NCBI GenBank assembly: GCA_965228975.1
Contig: OZ245851.1
Location: forward strand, 1,302,001-1,366,000
DNA from: JAJFJD01 sp965228975
GTDB taxonomy: Bacteria > Pseudomonadota > Alphaproteobacteria > UBA8366
Direction: 5' to 3'
DNA length: 64,000 nt
A program made the translations under genes and the position numbers. Shown piece after piece: positions 16,923 to 25,744 of this stretch. Each line of letters starts with the position of its first letter. Position 1 is the stretch's first letter. The notes beneath the pieces are model-generated. The model was not told the origin of the DNA. It did not search any database and saw nothing but the letters and a program-made list of their open reading frames with translations.

Positions 16923-17424
16923 TCATCGCGCCGACCTGGCGCATGACGGAATACACATGCTGCGTATGTCCGTCTTCCTGGACAGTCGGGACCATGAGGC
17001 AGAGGCTGGACGATTCAACGCAGTTGTCGCCCTGACGGATACGAATGTCGACTTGCTGGTAGAGCGGTTCGCCCAATTGTTTGATATGAAGCAAGTCATT
17101 GAAGAGTTGACGCTGTATGACCGGCGATTTGGTGTCGCCGATGCGGCGGAGCGGGGTGATCGATATCAAGCTGCGGCCACTAATCGATTGGAATTCATAA
17201 GGATTCTTGGGGATGACATTGACCATAGCCACGTCATCGCCGGACGGCGCGAAATCCTCCGTCAGGGGCGCATATCGGTGCGGCCGAATCGCCCGGCGCC
17301 ATTCCCTGTAGAATTGCCCGATCCGTGTGTCGCTCTCCCACATCTCTATAAGATGTGTGTTGTAACGCGTGACGCGAACCGCTTCCTTGTCCCGTAGCGT
17401 ATGAACGAAAACTTCGATCTGCAT
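16900..17424 (-). CDS. PAS_5-like domain protein (copy B)
   Basis: The 174-residue product has the PAS_5-like pattern: an early WESDTRIGQFYREW helix, a 'Y-E-F' strand, an I-x-T-P-L-R-R-I-G-D-T-K turn and a final strand pair (QQVDIRIRQGDNCVESSSLCLMVPTVQEDG). A GGAGG ribosome site eight bases before the second in-frame ATG (17424) makes this start better than 17439. It lies directly upstream of, and overlaps, copy A. No enzymatic or DNA-binding output domain is seen. Confidence 0.62.
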   Translation of the reverse strand: MQIEVFVHTLRDKEAVRVTRYNTHLIEMWESDTRIGQFYREWRRAIRPHRYAPLTEDFAPSGDDVAMVNVIPKNPYEFQSISGRSLISITPLRRIGDTKSPVIQRQLFNDLLHIKQLGEPLYQQVDIRIRQGDNCVESSSLCLMVPTVQEDGHTQHVYSVMRQVGAMNDITASA

Positions 17425-17605
17425 GAGGCCAGCCTCCATCGGCTCCGTCGGTTTTGGCCTGATTCTTTTTCGGTGTCACGGCAAATTTGTGGACATCGAG
17501 ACTGCCAGATTCAGCATCCTCAGAGACCGTGGTTTTGTCGGAGGGCGCAATGCAATGCATAATCGTTTGTAGTTATTGAGTACTTAGGTCGCGAAGGAAA
17601 AAGGA

Positions 17606-18475
17606 ATGCAGTCTAAAACAGTCGAGGTGCATCCCTTCGATGCTCCGTTAGGGGCGGAGATACGGGGCGTGGATTTGTCCAAGCCTCTCGACGCCGCCGC
17701 GGAGGCCAAGATTATTCAGGCTTGGCATGATCATCTGGGGTTGTTGATCCGGAATCAGACGCTCACGGACCCGCAGCTCATCGAATTCTCCAAAATTTTC
17801 GGCGAACTGGAAATGGCGCCGCCGAACAAGTCTGGCAGCCATTGGATCGAGGGTTATCCCGAACTTGCCTGTATCTCCAACATCACTAAAGACGGAGAGC
17901 CGATCGGCAGCCTCGGCAATGGCGAGGCGATCTGGCATACCGACATGTCGTTCATGGAAGAGCCGCCGACCGCTAGCCTTCTCTATGCGTTGGAAGTGCC
18001 GAGCCGAGGCGGCGGCACGCATCTGCTGAACATGTACAAGGCGTATGAGGCGCTGCCCGACGACTTAAAAGAACGAATCCAGGGCCGGGTGGCCGTGCAT
18101 GACGCGACCTATACCAGTGCGGGCGAGGTGCGGAAGAAGTTTGCCGATTTCGTCGGGACGACCGATCCGGAGAAAGCGCCCGGCGCGCGCCATCCCTTGG
18201 TTCGGGTGCATCCGGCGACGGGTCGGAAAGCCTTGTATCTCGGGCGACGGTCCGGCGCGTCGAATATCCTAGGTGAGACGGATACCGCGTTGTGGGATGC
18301 CCTGTGGGCGCATTGCGCCGAGGGTGAATTCGCTTGGGCGCATGAATGGGCCGTCGGGGACCTGTTGATTTGGGACAATCGTTGCCTGATGCACTATCGC
18401 GAATCCTTCGACAATGGCGAGCGGCGCATGATGCACCGGACCCAGACCAAGGGCGAAACGCCGATCGCCGCATAA
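17606..18475 (+). CDS. TauD/TfdA-family Fe(II)/2-oxoglutarate dioxygenase (copy 1)
   Basis: The 289-residue enzyme has the iron-binding facial triad H111-x-D113 (IWHTDMSF) with the distal H263 (CLMHYRESF), and a C-terminal MHRTQ segment whose Arg should bind 2-oxoglutarate. Members hydroxylate or desaturate substrates such as taurine, sulfate esters or 2,4-D. It has a strong AAGGA ribosome site. It is closest in layout to copy 3 (33857-34780), sharing the R-H/H-PLVRVHP and GRKALYLGRR motifs. Substrate unknown. Confidence 0.9.
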   Translation: MQSKTVEVHPFDAPLGAEIRGVDLSKPLDAAAEAKIIQAWHDHLGLLIRNQTLTDPQLIEFSKIFGELEMAPPNKSGSHWIEGYPELACISNITKDGEPIGSLGNGEAIWHTDMSFMEEPPTASLLYALEVPSRGGGTHLLNMYKAYEALPDDLKERIQGRVAVHDATYTSAGEVRKKFADFVGTTDPEKAPGARHPLVRVHPATGRKALYLGRRSGASNILGETDTALWDALWAHCAEGEFAWAHEWAVGDLLIWDNRCLMHYRESFDNGERRMMHRTQTKGETPIAA

Positions 18476-18556
18476 CCTCATGATTTCGCTTAGGAGTCGG
18501 GTCGTTCTTTGGTATTCCGTCCCAGGGGACGGTTGAAGCCGACTGCTTGCGTGTTA

Positions 18557-18586
18557 CAGTCCCCGCAGCTTGAAGTCCGGGGACTG
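18557..18586 (+). promoter_or_regulatory. Hairpin over the ribosome-binding site of the formyltransferase gene
   Basis: CAGTCCCCG (18557-18565) pairs exactly with CGGGGACTG (18578-18586) around a 12-base loop. The right arm contains the Shine-Dalgarno GGGGA (18579-18583), eight bases before the ATG at 18592. When folded, the RNA would hide the ribosome site, so translation may depend on melting or on a bound factor. Confidence 0.5.
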
Positions 18587-18591
18587 AATCC

Positions 18592-19569
18592 ATGAGCCGT
18601 TACGTCATTATCGGGAACGGTAAAATGGCGATCGATTGCCTTAGGATGGCGGTCGAGGCCGATATCGGCGATATGGCCCTCGTGGTGTGCGATTCCCTTG
18701 AGGAGACCCCGGTATCCCGAATCGCGACGGCGTGTGACGAGTTAAATATTCCATGCCGGGACAATGGCAACGTGAATGATCCTGCACTGGTGGAAGAAAT
18801 ACGGACCATCCAGCCTGATGTGATCTTCAATATCAACAGCTTCAAGATTATTCGGGATGACCTTCTCTCGACGGCGAAGACCGGCGTGATCAACTTCCAC
18901 AACGGGCCGCTTCCGCGCTACGGCGGCGTAAACGTCTGTTCCTGGGCCATTCTCGACGGCGCTTCCGACTACGGTGTCACTTGGATGTTCGTCAGCCGCG
19001 GCGTCGATACCGGCGATATCGTGGTGCAATCGCTGTTCGACCTGACCGGCCGGGAGGCCGCCGTTTCCTTGGTCGGCCGTTGTATCAAGGAAGGCATTCG
19101 GGTGTTTCCGGATCTCTTGACGCAAATCAAGACCCGTCGCATCAACCGAATTCCACAAAACCATGAAAAGGCGACGTATTTTTCGAGGAAAGACATCCCC
19201 TACAACGGGCTATTCCCCTTCGAGCTACCGACCGACGCCATGGATCGCTATGTCCGGGCCGTCTCGTTTTATCCGATGGAAAACAGCTTCTTCCTGCCCG
19301 AAGTTCATCTTGCCGGCCAGTCGCTTTGGGTCGGACGTGTCTCGCTGGACCCTGGGAATCGGACCGACAGAGAGGCCGGGCTGATTCTGGAAATTTCCGC
19401 CAACGCGCTGACCGTCGCCTGTAAGACGGGAGCGGTCGTCTTTCGAAGCCTGGTCGATACCCATGGCAAACCGGTCGCCATTTCGGATCTCGTCGCCGCA
19501 CACGGTTTGGAGGTCGGCAAGTCCGGTTTCGATGTACTGCCGGTTCCGGACTTGCCGATCAAGGGATGA
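18592..19569 (+). CDS. Formyltransferase-family protein (sugar or methionyl formyltransferase-like)
   Basis: The 325-residue product has the formyltransferase core with the catalytic triad N101, H103 (INFHNGPLP) and D139 (VDTGDI), which use N10-formyltetrahydrofolate. A C-terminal domain of about 120 residues follows. It is longer and different from Fmt at the N-terminus (YVIIGNGKMAIDCLRMA), so a sugar-N-formyltransferase of surface glycan assembly is plausible; the nearby glycosyltransferase supports this weakly. It follows copy 1 of TauD by 116 bases. Confidence 0.78.
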   Translation: MSRYVIIGNGKMAIDCLRMAVEADIGDMALVVCDSLEETPVSRIATACDELNIPCRDNGNVNDPALVEEIRTIQPDVIFNINSFKIIRDDLLSTAKTGVINFHNGPLPRYGGVNVCSWAILDGASDYGVTWMFVSRGVDTGDIVVQSLFDLTGREAAVSLVGRCIKEGIRVFPDLLTQIKTRRINRIPQNHEKATYFSRKDIPYNGLFPFELPTDAMDRYVRAVSFYPMENSFFLPEVHLAGQSLWVGRVSLDPGNRTDREAGLILEISANALTVACKTGAVVFRSLVDTHGKPVAISDLVAAHGLEVGKSGFDVLPVPDLPIKG

Positions 19570-19585
19570 CGCCGCGCCGGGGCGG

Positions 19586-21130
19586 TTAAGCCATCCCGAT
19601 TTGGGGTGGGAACGTCTCCATCCGGGTGCCTGGCCGCGCGTGCATGATTTCCTCCAAATGGCGCCGCACGGCGGCGTAGGCAGGATCGTCGAAGCGGTTC
19701 TCCATTTCCGTTGGATCGTCGACGAGGTCGTAGAGCTCCCCCGCACCGGTCAACATTTCGAAGGTGCATTTGTGGGTGGCCGTCCGCACCGTCCGCAAAT
19801 CCATATCGAATCCGTAGCGCGACTTGTGGACATACCATTCGCTCAAGGCCGCCTCCCGTCTGGCTGAACCGTCGCCATGGATCAGCGGATGGAGGCTTCG
19901 ACCCTGCAGCGCTTCCGGCAACGGGACGTCCGCGAAGTCGTAGAAGGTCGGGGCGAGGTCAAGGGTGGAGATCGGATCGCTCACGATCTTACCGGCCGGA
20001 ATGCCGGGCCCGTCGACGATCATGCCGACCCGCAGCACCCCTTCATATAAAGTCGGGCCTTTGAGGTAGAGGCCGTGATCGCCCAACAGATCGCCATGGT
20101 CGGTGGTGAAGATCACGATGGTGTTGCCGCGATCCCCGGCGGCGTCCACGGCATCGAGAATCCGCCCGACCTGATGGTCGATCATGGAGATCATGCCGTA
20201 ATAATTGGTCGTCATGTCGCGCAGTTGCGTGTCCGTCTGCGGCGGGACCCTTTGCCCCTTCGCGCGGTAGCGCTGGATTTCCGGGTCGTCCACGATGGGT
20301 TTCCCCTCGAGCGAGGCCTTGTGCCACCAGGGACGCCGCTCCAGGTCGAGCGTTCGGTGCTCGGGAATTTCCACCTCGTCCGGGTGGTGCAGGCGGCTCC
20401 ACGGCTCCGGACAGTCGAAGGCGTGGTGCGGGTCGGGAAACGAAACCCACATGCAGAACGGATCGCTGCGGTCGCGGCTTCGCAGCCATTCGATGCTGCG
20501 GTCGCCGATCCAACTGCTGCTGTGCCACGCGGCGGGCAGGGCGGAATGCCAAGTCTGCGCGGCGCCGGTCACCGGCGGCAATTCCGTAGCCCAACGGTCC
20601 AGCGCCTCGCCGTTCTCGCCGCGGCTGAAGAAGTAGCGCTCATAATGCTGGCCGATAGGCGGCCGTTTATTCTCGCGCGCCTTGTTGAGATGCCCGTGGA
20701 CAATTAACTCGACATGCTCGAAGCCCATATATGGACCGCACCAGTCGTCCGGGTATGTCTGTGAGCCGAAATTGCATTCGGGCGTGTCGGTTGGATTGTA
20801 AGTGGTCTTCGTCGAGAAATGCGCCTTGCCGAAGAAGGCCGTGGCGTACCCCGCCTTGCCGAGCGTTCCGCCGAATCCCGCTTCTCCGGTTGCCGGGTCC
20901 AGGTTGATCCCGTTGTCCGCGACACCGTGGGTGTAGGGCAGCAACCCGGTCAACATGGAGGCGCGCGCGGGCTGACAAAAGGCGGACGGGGTGATGCAGG
21001 CGCTGAAGCGGGTGCCGCTTCGCGCCATGCGGTCGAGATGCGGCGTCTTCACCGCACGGCCTTCGAAGCCAAAACAGTCGCCCCGTTGTTGATCCGAGGT
21101 AATGAGAAGAATGTTGGGCCGGTCCGTCAC
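19586..21130 (-). CDS. Sulfatase (formylglycine-dependent)
   Basis: The 514-residue enzyme has the sulfatase active-site motif C-x-P-x-R (C52-Q-P-A-R56) in a conserved FCQPARASMLTGLLPYTHG run, where Cys becomes formylglycine. The N-terminal metal site DQQRGD, the GKAHF Lys/His and the TTDHGDLLGDHGLYLKG metal loop are present. The GTG at 21130 follows an AGAGGA ribosome site. No signal peptide is seen, so it is probably cytoplasmic, as in choline-sulfatase or phosphonate monoester hydrolase relatives. It converges on the formyltransferase gene. Confidence 0.92.
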   Translation of the reverse strand: MTDRPNILLITSDQQRGDCFGFEGRAVKTPHLDRMARSGTRFSACITPSAFCQPARASMLTGLLPYTHGVADNGINLDPATGEAGFGGTLGKAGYATAFFGKAHFSTKTTYNPTDTPECNFGSQTYPDDWCGPYMGFEHVELIVHGHLNKARENKRPPIGQHYERYFFSRGENGEALDRWATELPPVTGAAQTWHSALPAAWHSSSWIGDRSIEWLRSRDRSDPFCMWVSFPDPHHAFDCPEPWSRLHHPDEVEIPEHRTLDLERRPWWHKASLEGKPIVDDPEIQRYRAKGQRVPPQTDTQLRDMTTNYYGMISMIDHQVGRILDAVDAAGDRGNTIVIFTTDHGDLLGDHGLYLKGPTLYEGVLRVGMIVDGPGIPAGKIVSDPISTLDLAPTFYDFADVPLPEALQGRSLHPLIHGDGSARREAALSEWYVHKSRYGFDMDLRTVRTATHKCTFEMLTGAGELYDLVDDPTEMENRFDDPAYAAVRRHLEEIMHARPGTRMETFPPQIGMA

Positions 21131-21223
21131 GCGCGTGTCCTCTACTGATACGGTATCGCAGGGTACACCAGATTCGGATACGTTGTTTTTGCCTGTTGAT
21201 CCGTATTTGAGAGGTATCGCACC

Positions 21224-22165
21224 ATGCTGCACATCACCACCACGCCGGCCGAGCGCCGGAAAACGTTCCGCGACGCGCTCGCGACCGGAAAGCTCCAGCG
21301 GTTTGCCGGCGCGTTTTCGCCGTTCGTCGCCATGTTGATGGAACAGCAGGGCTTCGATGGGGTCTATATCCCGGGCGCTTCGCTCTCAAACGATCTCGGT
21401 TTGCCCGACGTGGCGCTGACGACACTCACAGAAGTGTCGACCCGCGGGTATCAGATCGCGCGGGCGACCAACCTGCCCACGATCATCGATGTGGATACCG
21501 GATTCGGCGAACCACAGAGTGTTTACCGCACCGCGCGCGAGATGGAATCGCTGGGCGTGTGCTGCATCCATATCGAAGACCAGCAGGAACCGAAACGCTG
21601 CGGCCATCTCGACAATAAGAAGATAACCACGGTCGAGCGCATGGCCGCGCGCATCAAGGCCGCGCTCGATGGGCGGATTGACAGCAACTTCATGGTGATG
21701 GCGCGAACCGATGCCCGGGCGGTCGAAGGGCTGGACGCCGCCATCGACCGCGCAAAGGCCTATGTCGACGCCGGCGCCGAGGCCATCTTCGCCGAGGCGA
21801 TGCATGATGAAAGCGAGTACGCGGCCTTCCGGAAGGCGATCGACGTGCCGATCCTGTCCAACATGACCGCATTCGGCCAAAGCAAGCTGCTGACGGCCGA
21901 GCAATTGCAGGATTTGGGTATCAACATCGTGATCTATCCGAACACGAGCTTCCGGCTCGCGATGAAGGCGGTAGAGGAGGGCATGGCCCGGCTCTTGGCC
22001 GAGGGCACTCAGGAGGGTTTTATCGATAAGCTACAACCCCGGTCCCGGCTCTATGAGATTCTCGGATACGAAAACTACAACCGCTTCGAAGAAGGGACAT
22101 TCGACTTCGACGTACCCGACGGCCTCGGGATCACCGGCGGCCAGAAGACCGCGACAGGTGATTGA
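21224..22165 (+). CDS. Isocitrate lyase/PEP mutase family protein, PrpB-type
   Basis: The 313-residue product carries the signature K124-R-C-G-H128 with catalytic Cys126, the Mg-binding DVDTGFGE segment and the IHIEDQ strand, as in 2-methylisocitrate lyase (PrpB) and related carboxyphosphonoenolpyruvate mutases. PrpB would split 2-methylisocitrate to pyruvate and succinate in propionate use, but no prpC or prpD is in the window, so another C-C lyase role is possible. A GAGAGG ribosome site precedes the ATG. Confidence 0.85.
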   Translation: MLHITTTPAERRKTFRDALATGKLQRFAGAFSPFVAMLMEQQGFDGVYIPGASLSNDLGLPDVALTTLTEVSTRGYQIARATNLPTIIDVDTGFGEPQSVYRTAREMESLGVCCIHIEDQQEPKRCGHLDNKKITTVERMAARIKAALDGRIDSNFMVMARTDARAVEGLDAAIDRAKAYVDAGAEAIFAEAMHDESEYAAFRKAIDVPILSNMTAFGQSKLLTAEQLQDLGINIVIYPNTSFRLAMKAVEEGMARLLAEGTQEGFIDKLQPRSRLYEILGYENYNRFEEGTFDFDVPDGLGITGGQKTATGD

Positions 22166-22373
22166 CCAGCGCCCAATGGAGCGCCGGACCAATCGGATTC
22201 AATAAAATCTCCGAGATAGAATACCTATGATTGTAAGAAATTAGAGAAAATGTGTTTTAAGTTAGAATTTTGAATAGAAATCAGCTTCCTATGGATGGGT
22301 TGCGTGTGCTGATAACCTTCTATTAGGACGTTTAACCTACTCTGCTATGCCAAACGGTTTCCATTGAATTGGG

Positions 22374-23813
22374 TTGGATGGAAGAGTGGTTCGTTTCATT
22401 CGTCGAATTTCGAGTCTGCTAAACCAGCTTCGTCGCGATGCCCGGGGGAGCACCGTAACGATGGTGGCGGCAGCGGCGGTCCCGCTGGTGGCCTTCACCG
22501 GTCTCGCGGTCGATACCGCTCGGGGCTATCTGATTAAGACCCGTCTGAACTACGCGTTGGACGCGGCGGCTCTGGCGGGTGGCCGTGTCATGTTCGATGT
22601 CACGGCGCGCGACGCTGCTATTCAAAAGTTTTTTGATGCGAATTTCCCTCCGGGATACATGGGCGCCACGCTTACCGGACCGACCACCACGATCAACACG
22701 ACGGATCAGACCATCAAACTCGAAGCCAGTGTTAGGCTCGATACGACCTTGATGTCGGTATTGGGTGTCGATGACCTGGGTGTTGCGGCGTCGGCGGAGG
22801 TGCAGCGTCAGGTCAAGGGTATGGAACTGGCTTTGGTGCTGGATAATACGGGCTCAATGCGACACACCGCGTCGGGTTCGTCCCAATCCAAGGTCGAGGA
22901 TTTGAAGGACGCGTCGCTCCAACTCGTGAATATCCTCTACGCGGGGCGTGAGGAAATCGACGATTTCTACATTTCGATCGTGCCGTACACGTCGATGGTG
23001 AATATCGGCCAACAACATAGCGGTTGGCTTACAGCGCTGAATCAGTCGGCCTATAGCCCGGCGGTGTGGAAAGGGTGCGTCGAAGCCCGCCATCTCGGTG
23101 TGCGTGACCGGAACGACGATACGCCGACCGACGAGGCATTCGTGCCCGCATATTGGCCTAAAACCGCAACTAGTTTGGATTGGCCCGCCATCGTCGAGAC
23201 GAATGAATCGAATGCCCGTGGCCCGAACACCAACTGCGCGGACCCGATCCAGCCTCTTATCAAGGCCAAGACCGATGTCGAGGACGTCTTGAACGATATG
23301 GTCTATTGGCGGCATGGCGGCACGATGGGCAATGCCGGACTGGTCTGGGGCTGGCGGACCATTTCGCCGCGTTGGCGGGGCCTGTGGCAAGGTGGTGACG
23401 ATTCAACAACTCTGCCAAAGGACTATCTTGCGGATTTGTTGGCGGCCAGCCAGCCGCTGTCCGACAAGGCGGTCGTAATGATGACCGACGGTCAGAACAA
23501 CATCGTTTACAATCATTATTCGGCCTATGGCATGCGCCAATGGAACCGGTTGGGCTCGACGTCCAACTCCGGCATCAAGGCGGAAATCAACTCTCGGATG
23601 CTTGAAACCTGCGACCTTATGAAGGACGAAGGCATCATCATCTACACGATCACCTTCGACACCGAAGGCTCGTCGAACCAGGCGATCCGCGACACCTACG
23701 AAGATTGCGCCACGACGCCGGGACATTATTTCAATTCGCCCGGCGAGGACGAGTTGACCGCCGCCTTCATCGCGATCGGAACCCAGCTCAGTAACCTGCG
23801 CCTCGCAAAATAG
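22374..23813 (+). CDS. TadG-like protein with von Willebrand A domain
   Basis: The 479-residue protein opens with a short arginine-rich N-terminus and a TadE/TadG-type membrane segment (residues about 27-48, TVTMVAAAAVPLVAFTGLAVDTA), then a DAAALAGGR motif and, from about residue 150, a VWA domain with a MIDAS-like D-x-T-x-S (LVLDNTGSM) and MMTDGQNN. TadG-type proteins sit in the inner membrane with the rest outside and help Flp pilus assembly. The start is a TTG at 22374 (GTG at 22386 is an alternative); the ribosome site is poor. No tad motor gene is in the window. Confidence 0.85.
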   Translation: MDGRVVRFIRRISSLLNQLRRDARGSTVTMVAAAAVPLVAFTGLAVDTARGYLIKTRLNYALDAAALAGGRVMFDVTARDAAIQKFFDANFPPGYMGATLTGPTTTINTTDQTIKLEASVRLDTTLMSVLGVDDLGVAASAEVQRQVKGMELALVLDNTGSMRHTASGSSQSKVEDLKDASLQLVNILYAGREEIDDFYISIVPYTSMVNIGQQHSGWLTALNQSAYSPAVWKGCVEARHLGVRDRNDDTPTDEAFVPAYWPKTATSLDWPAIVETNESNARGPNTNCADPIQPLIKAKTDVEDVLNDMVYWRHGGTMGNAGLVWGWRTISPRWRGLWQGGDDSTTLPKDYLADLLAASQPLSDKAVVMMTDGQNNIVYNHYSAYGMRQWNRLGSTSNSGIKAEINSRMLETCDLMKDEGIIIYTITFDTEGSSNQAIRDTYEDCATTPGHYFNSPGEDELTAAFIAIGTQLSNLRLAK

Positions 23814-23938
23814 GCCGGCCGCGTCGTTGAAACGCTAGCCTTGTCGGCCGGACAGCACCGCCTCGGCTTTCGTGCGCGGGCGATCCGGCGCATACTTGTG
23901 CCTTCCTTGTTTGAATTCCGGCATCGGGGGAGGACGGC

Positions 23939-25654
23939 GTGACGACATTCACGGTCGAGACGGAGCGGAACGTGCCGGCGCAGATGCGCGACGGCGTGAC
24001 GCTGCGGGCGGATGTGCACCGGCCCCGTGACGGCGGCAATTTTCCGGTTTTGCTGTGCCGGACGCCTTACGGCAAGACCGAGCGTAAGATGCATGACGAA
24101 ATCGCCGCGGAAATGGCGGCCCGCGGCTATATCGTCGTGTTCCAGGACCTTCGGGGCCGCTACGATTCCGAGGGCGAGCCGCTGCTGCACATGGGGAGCA
24201 ACCCCCTCAACCCCTGTATCAAGGATGGGCACGACACGGTCGAATGGTGTGCCACGCTGCCGGGTTCGACGGGCAAGGTCGGGACGTTCGGTAATTCCTA
24301 TTGCGGCATGACCCAATGGGAAATGGCGCCGACGCGGCCGCCGCATCTGGTCTGCATGTTCGCCCAAGGCGTGGTCGCCAACCATCTTGACCGGCATATG
24401 AGCGGCGTGGTGCGCCTGGGCCGGCGGATGACGTGGACGATCAACACGATTAGCCCGGACATGGCGCGGCGGCTGCAAGTGCCCGGTGCACCGAAGACGC
24501 CGGACGAGGCGGACGCGCTTTGGGAGGAGCGTGACCGCAGCAAGTGGCTCTGGTACCTGCCTCTGTCCGAAATCCCCGAAAGCGCGATGCCGGGCATGCA
24601 TGAATACTGGCACCGGTTGCTGCGGGAAACGGTGATCGATCATTTCCGGCATGAGGCGCGGCACAAGGAGGTCGACGTACCGGTGCTGAGCGGCACCGGC
24701 TGGTACGACCAGCAGGTGGGAACGATCAAGCAGTTCACCGGCATGCGGGCGAACGGCAAGACCGATTTCGCGCGCGAGAACCAAAAACTGATCGTCGGGC
24801 CTTGGGGACACACCACCTTGGCCTTGGGCCGCCGCGTCGGCGAATTGGATTTCGGGCCCGCCGCGGAGTGGGACTATTTCGAGATGGCCGACGCCTGGTT
24901 CGCGAAATGGCTGAAGGGAGAGAGCACCGCTGCGGACGATTGGGCGCCCGCGCAGATTTTCGTGATGGGCCGCAACCAATGGCGCACCGACGATCAGTGG
25001 CCGCCCAAGGGCATGCAATCGACGCCCTGGTACTTCCATAGCGGTGGTCACGCGGACAGTATCGGTGGCGACGGCACACTGTCGCCGGAACCGCCCTCGG
25101 ACGAGCCGGCCGACGAATACGACTACGATCCGCGCGACCCGGTCATGACGATCTACACCAAGTCGGGCCAGCAACTGCCGAAGGATCAACGGCCGTTGGA
25201 CGGGCGGCGCGATATCTTGCGTTATACCTCGCCGCCATTGGAAAAGCCGCTGGAGGTCGTGGGACCGGTATCGGTGATCCTTCACGCGGCCTCATCCGCG
25301 CCGGATACGGACTTCGTGGCCAAGCTGATCGACGTCCATCCGGACGGATTCGCACAAGAGCTGTGTTACGGATTGATCCGGGCGCGGCACCGGAACGGGA
25401 CCGACCAAACAGACTTGATTAAGCCGGGCGAGGTTTACGAATACGCCATCACGTTGAACCCGACCGGGAATTGTTTTCTGCCGGGTCATCGCATCCGCGT
25501 CGACATCCAGAGCAGCGACTTCCCGAATTTCGACCGCAACCACAACACCGGCGGCGACGACTATTTCGAAGCGAATTTGGCGACCGCGCACCAGACGGTA
25601 TTCCATGACGCAGCGCGGCCATCGCATGTCTTGTTGCCGGTGATCTCAGCGTAG
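23939..25654 (+). CDS. CocE/NonD family alpha/beta hydrolase
   Basis: The 571-residue product has the alpha/beta hydrolase core with the nucleophile elbow G-x-S-Y-x-G (GNSYCG) and, before it, an LRGRYDSEGEP stretch, as in cocaine esterase and X-Pro dipeptidyl-peptidase-type enzymes. A C-terminal jelly-roll domain (from about residue 350) ends with a RHVLLPVI-type strand. Likely activity: ester or amide hydrolysis. GTG start with a GGGGAGGA ribosome site. Confidence 0.9.
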   Translation: MTTFTVETERNVPAQMRDGVTLRADVHRPRDGGNFPVLLCRTPYGKTERKMHDEIAAEMAARGYIVVFQDLRGRYDSEGEPLLHMGSNPLNPCIKDGHDTVEWCATLPGSTGKVGTFGNSYCGMTQWEMAPTRPPHLVCMFAQGVVANHLDRHMSGVVRLGRRMTWTINTISPDMARRLQVPGAPKTPDEADALWEERDRSKWLWYLPLSEIPESAMPGMHEYWHRLLRETVIDHFRHEARHKEVDVPVLSGTGWYDQQVGTIKQFTGMRANGKTDFARENQKLIVGPWGHTTLALGRRVGELDFGPAAEWDYFEMADAWFAKWLKGESTAADDWAPAQIFVMGRNQWRTDDQWPPKGMQSTPWYFHSGGHADSIGGDGTLSPEPPSDEPADEYDYDPRDPVMTIYTKSGQQLPKDQRPLDGRRDILRYTSPPLEKPLEVVGPVSVILHAASSAPDTDFVAKLIDVHPDGFAQELCYGLIRARHRNGTDQTDLIKPGEVYEYAITLNPTGNCFLPGHRIRVDIQSSDFPNFDRNHNTGGDDYFEANLATAHQTVFHDAARPSHVLLPVISA

Positions 25655-25744
25655 CGGGCGCCGCGTCATTTGCGCATTCCCCGGTTGCAAGACACACTTG
25701 GTGCTTGATCCGATCGATCGTGTCGAAGGGAGGGTGTGTTCGCC

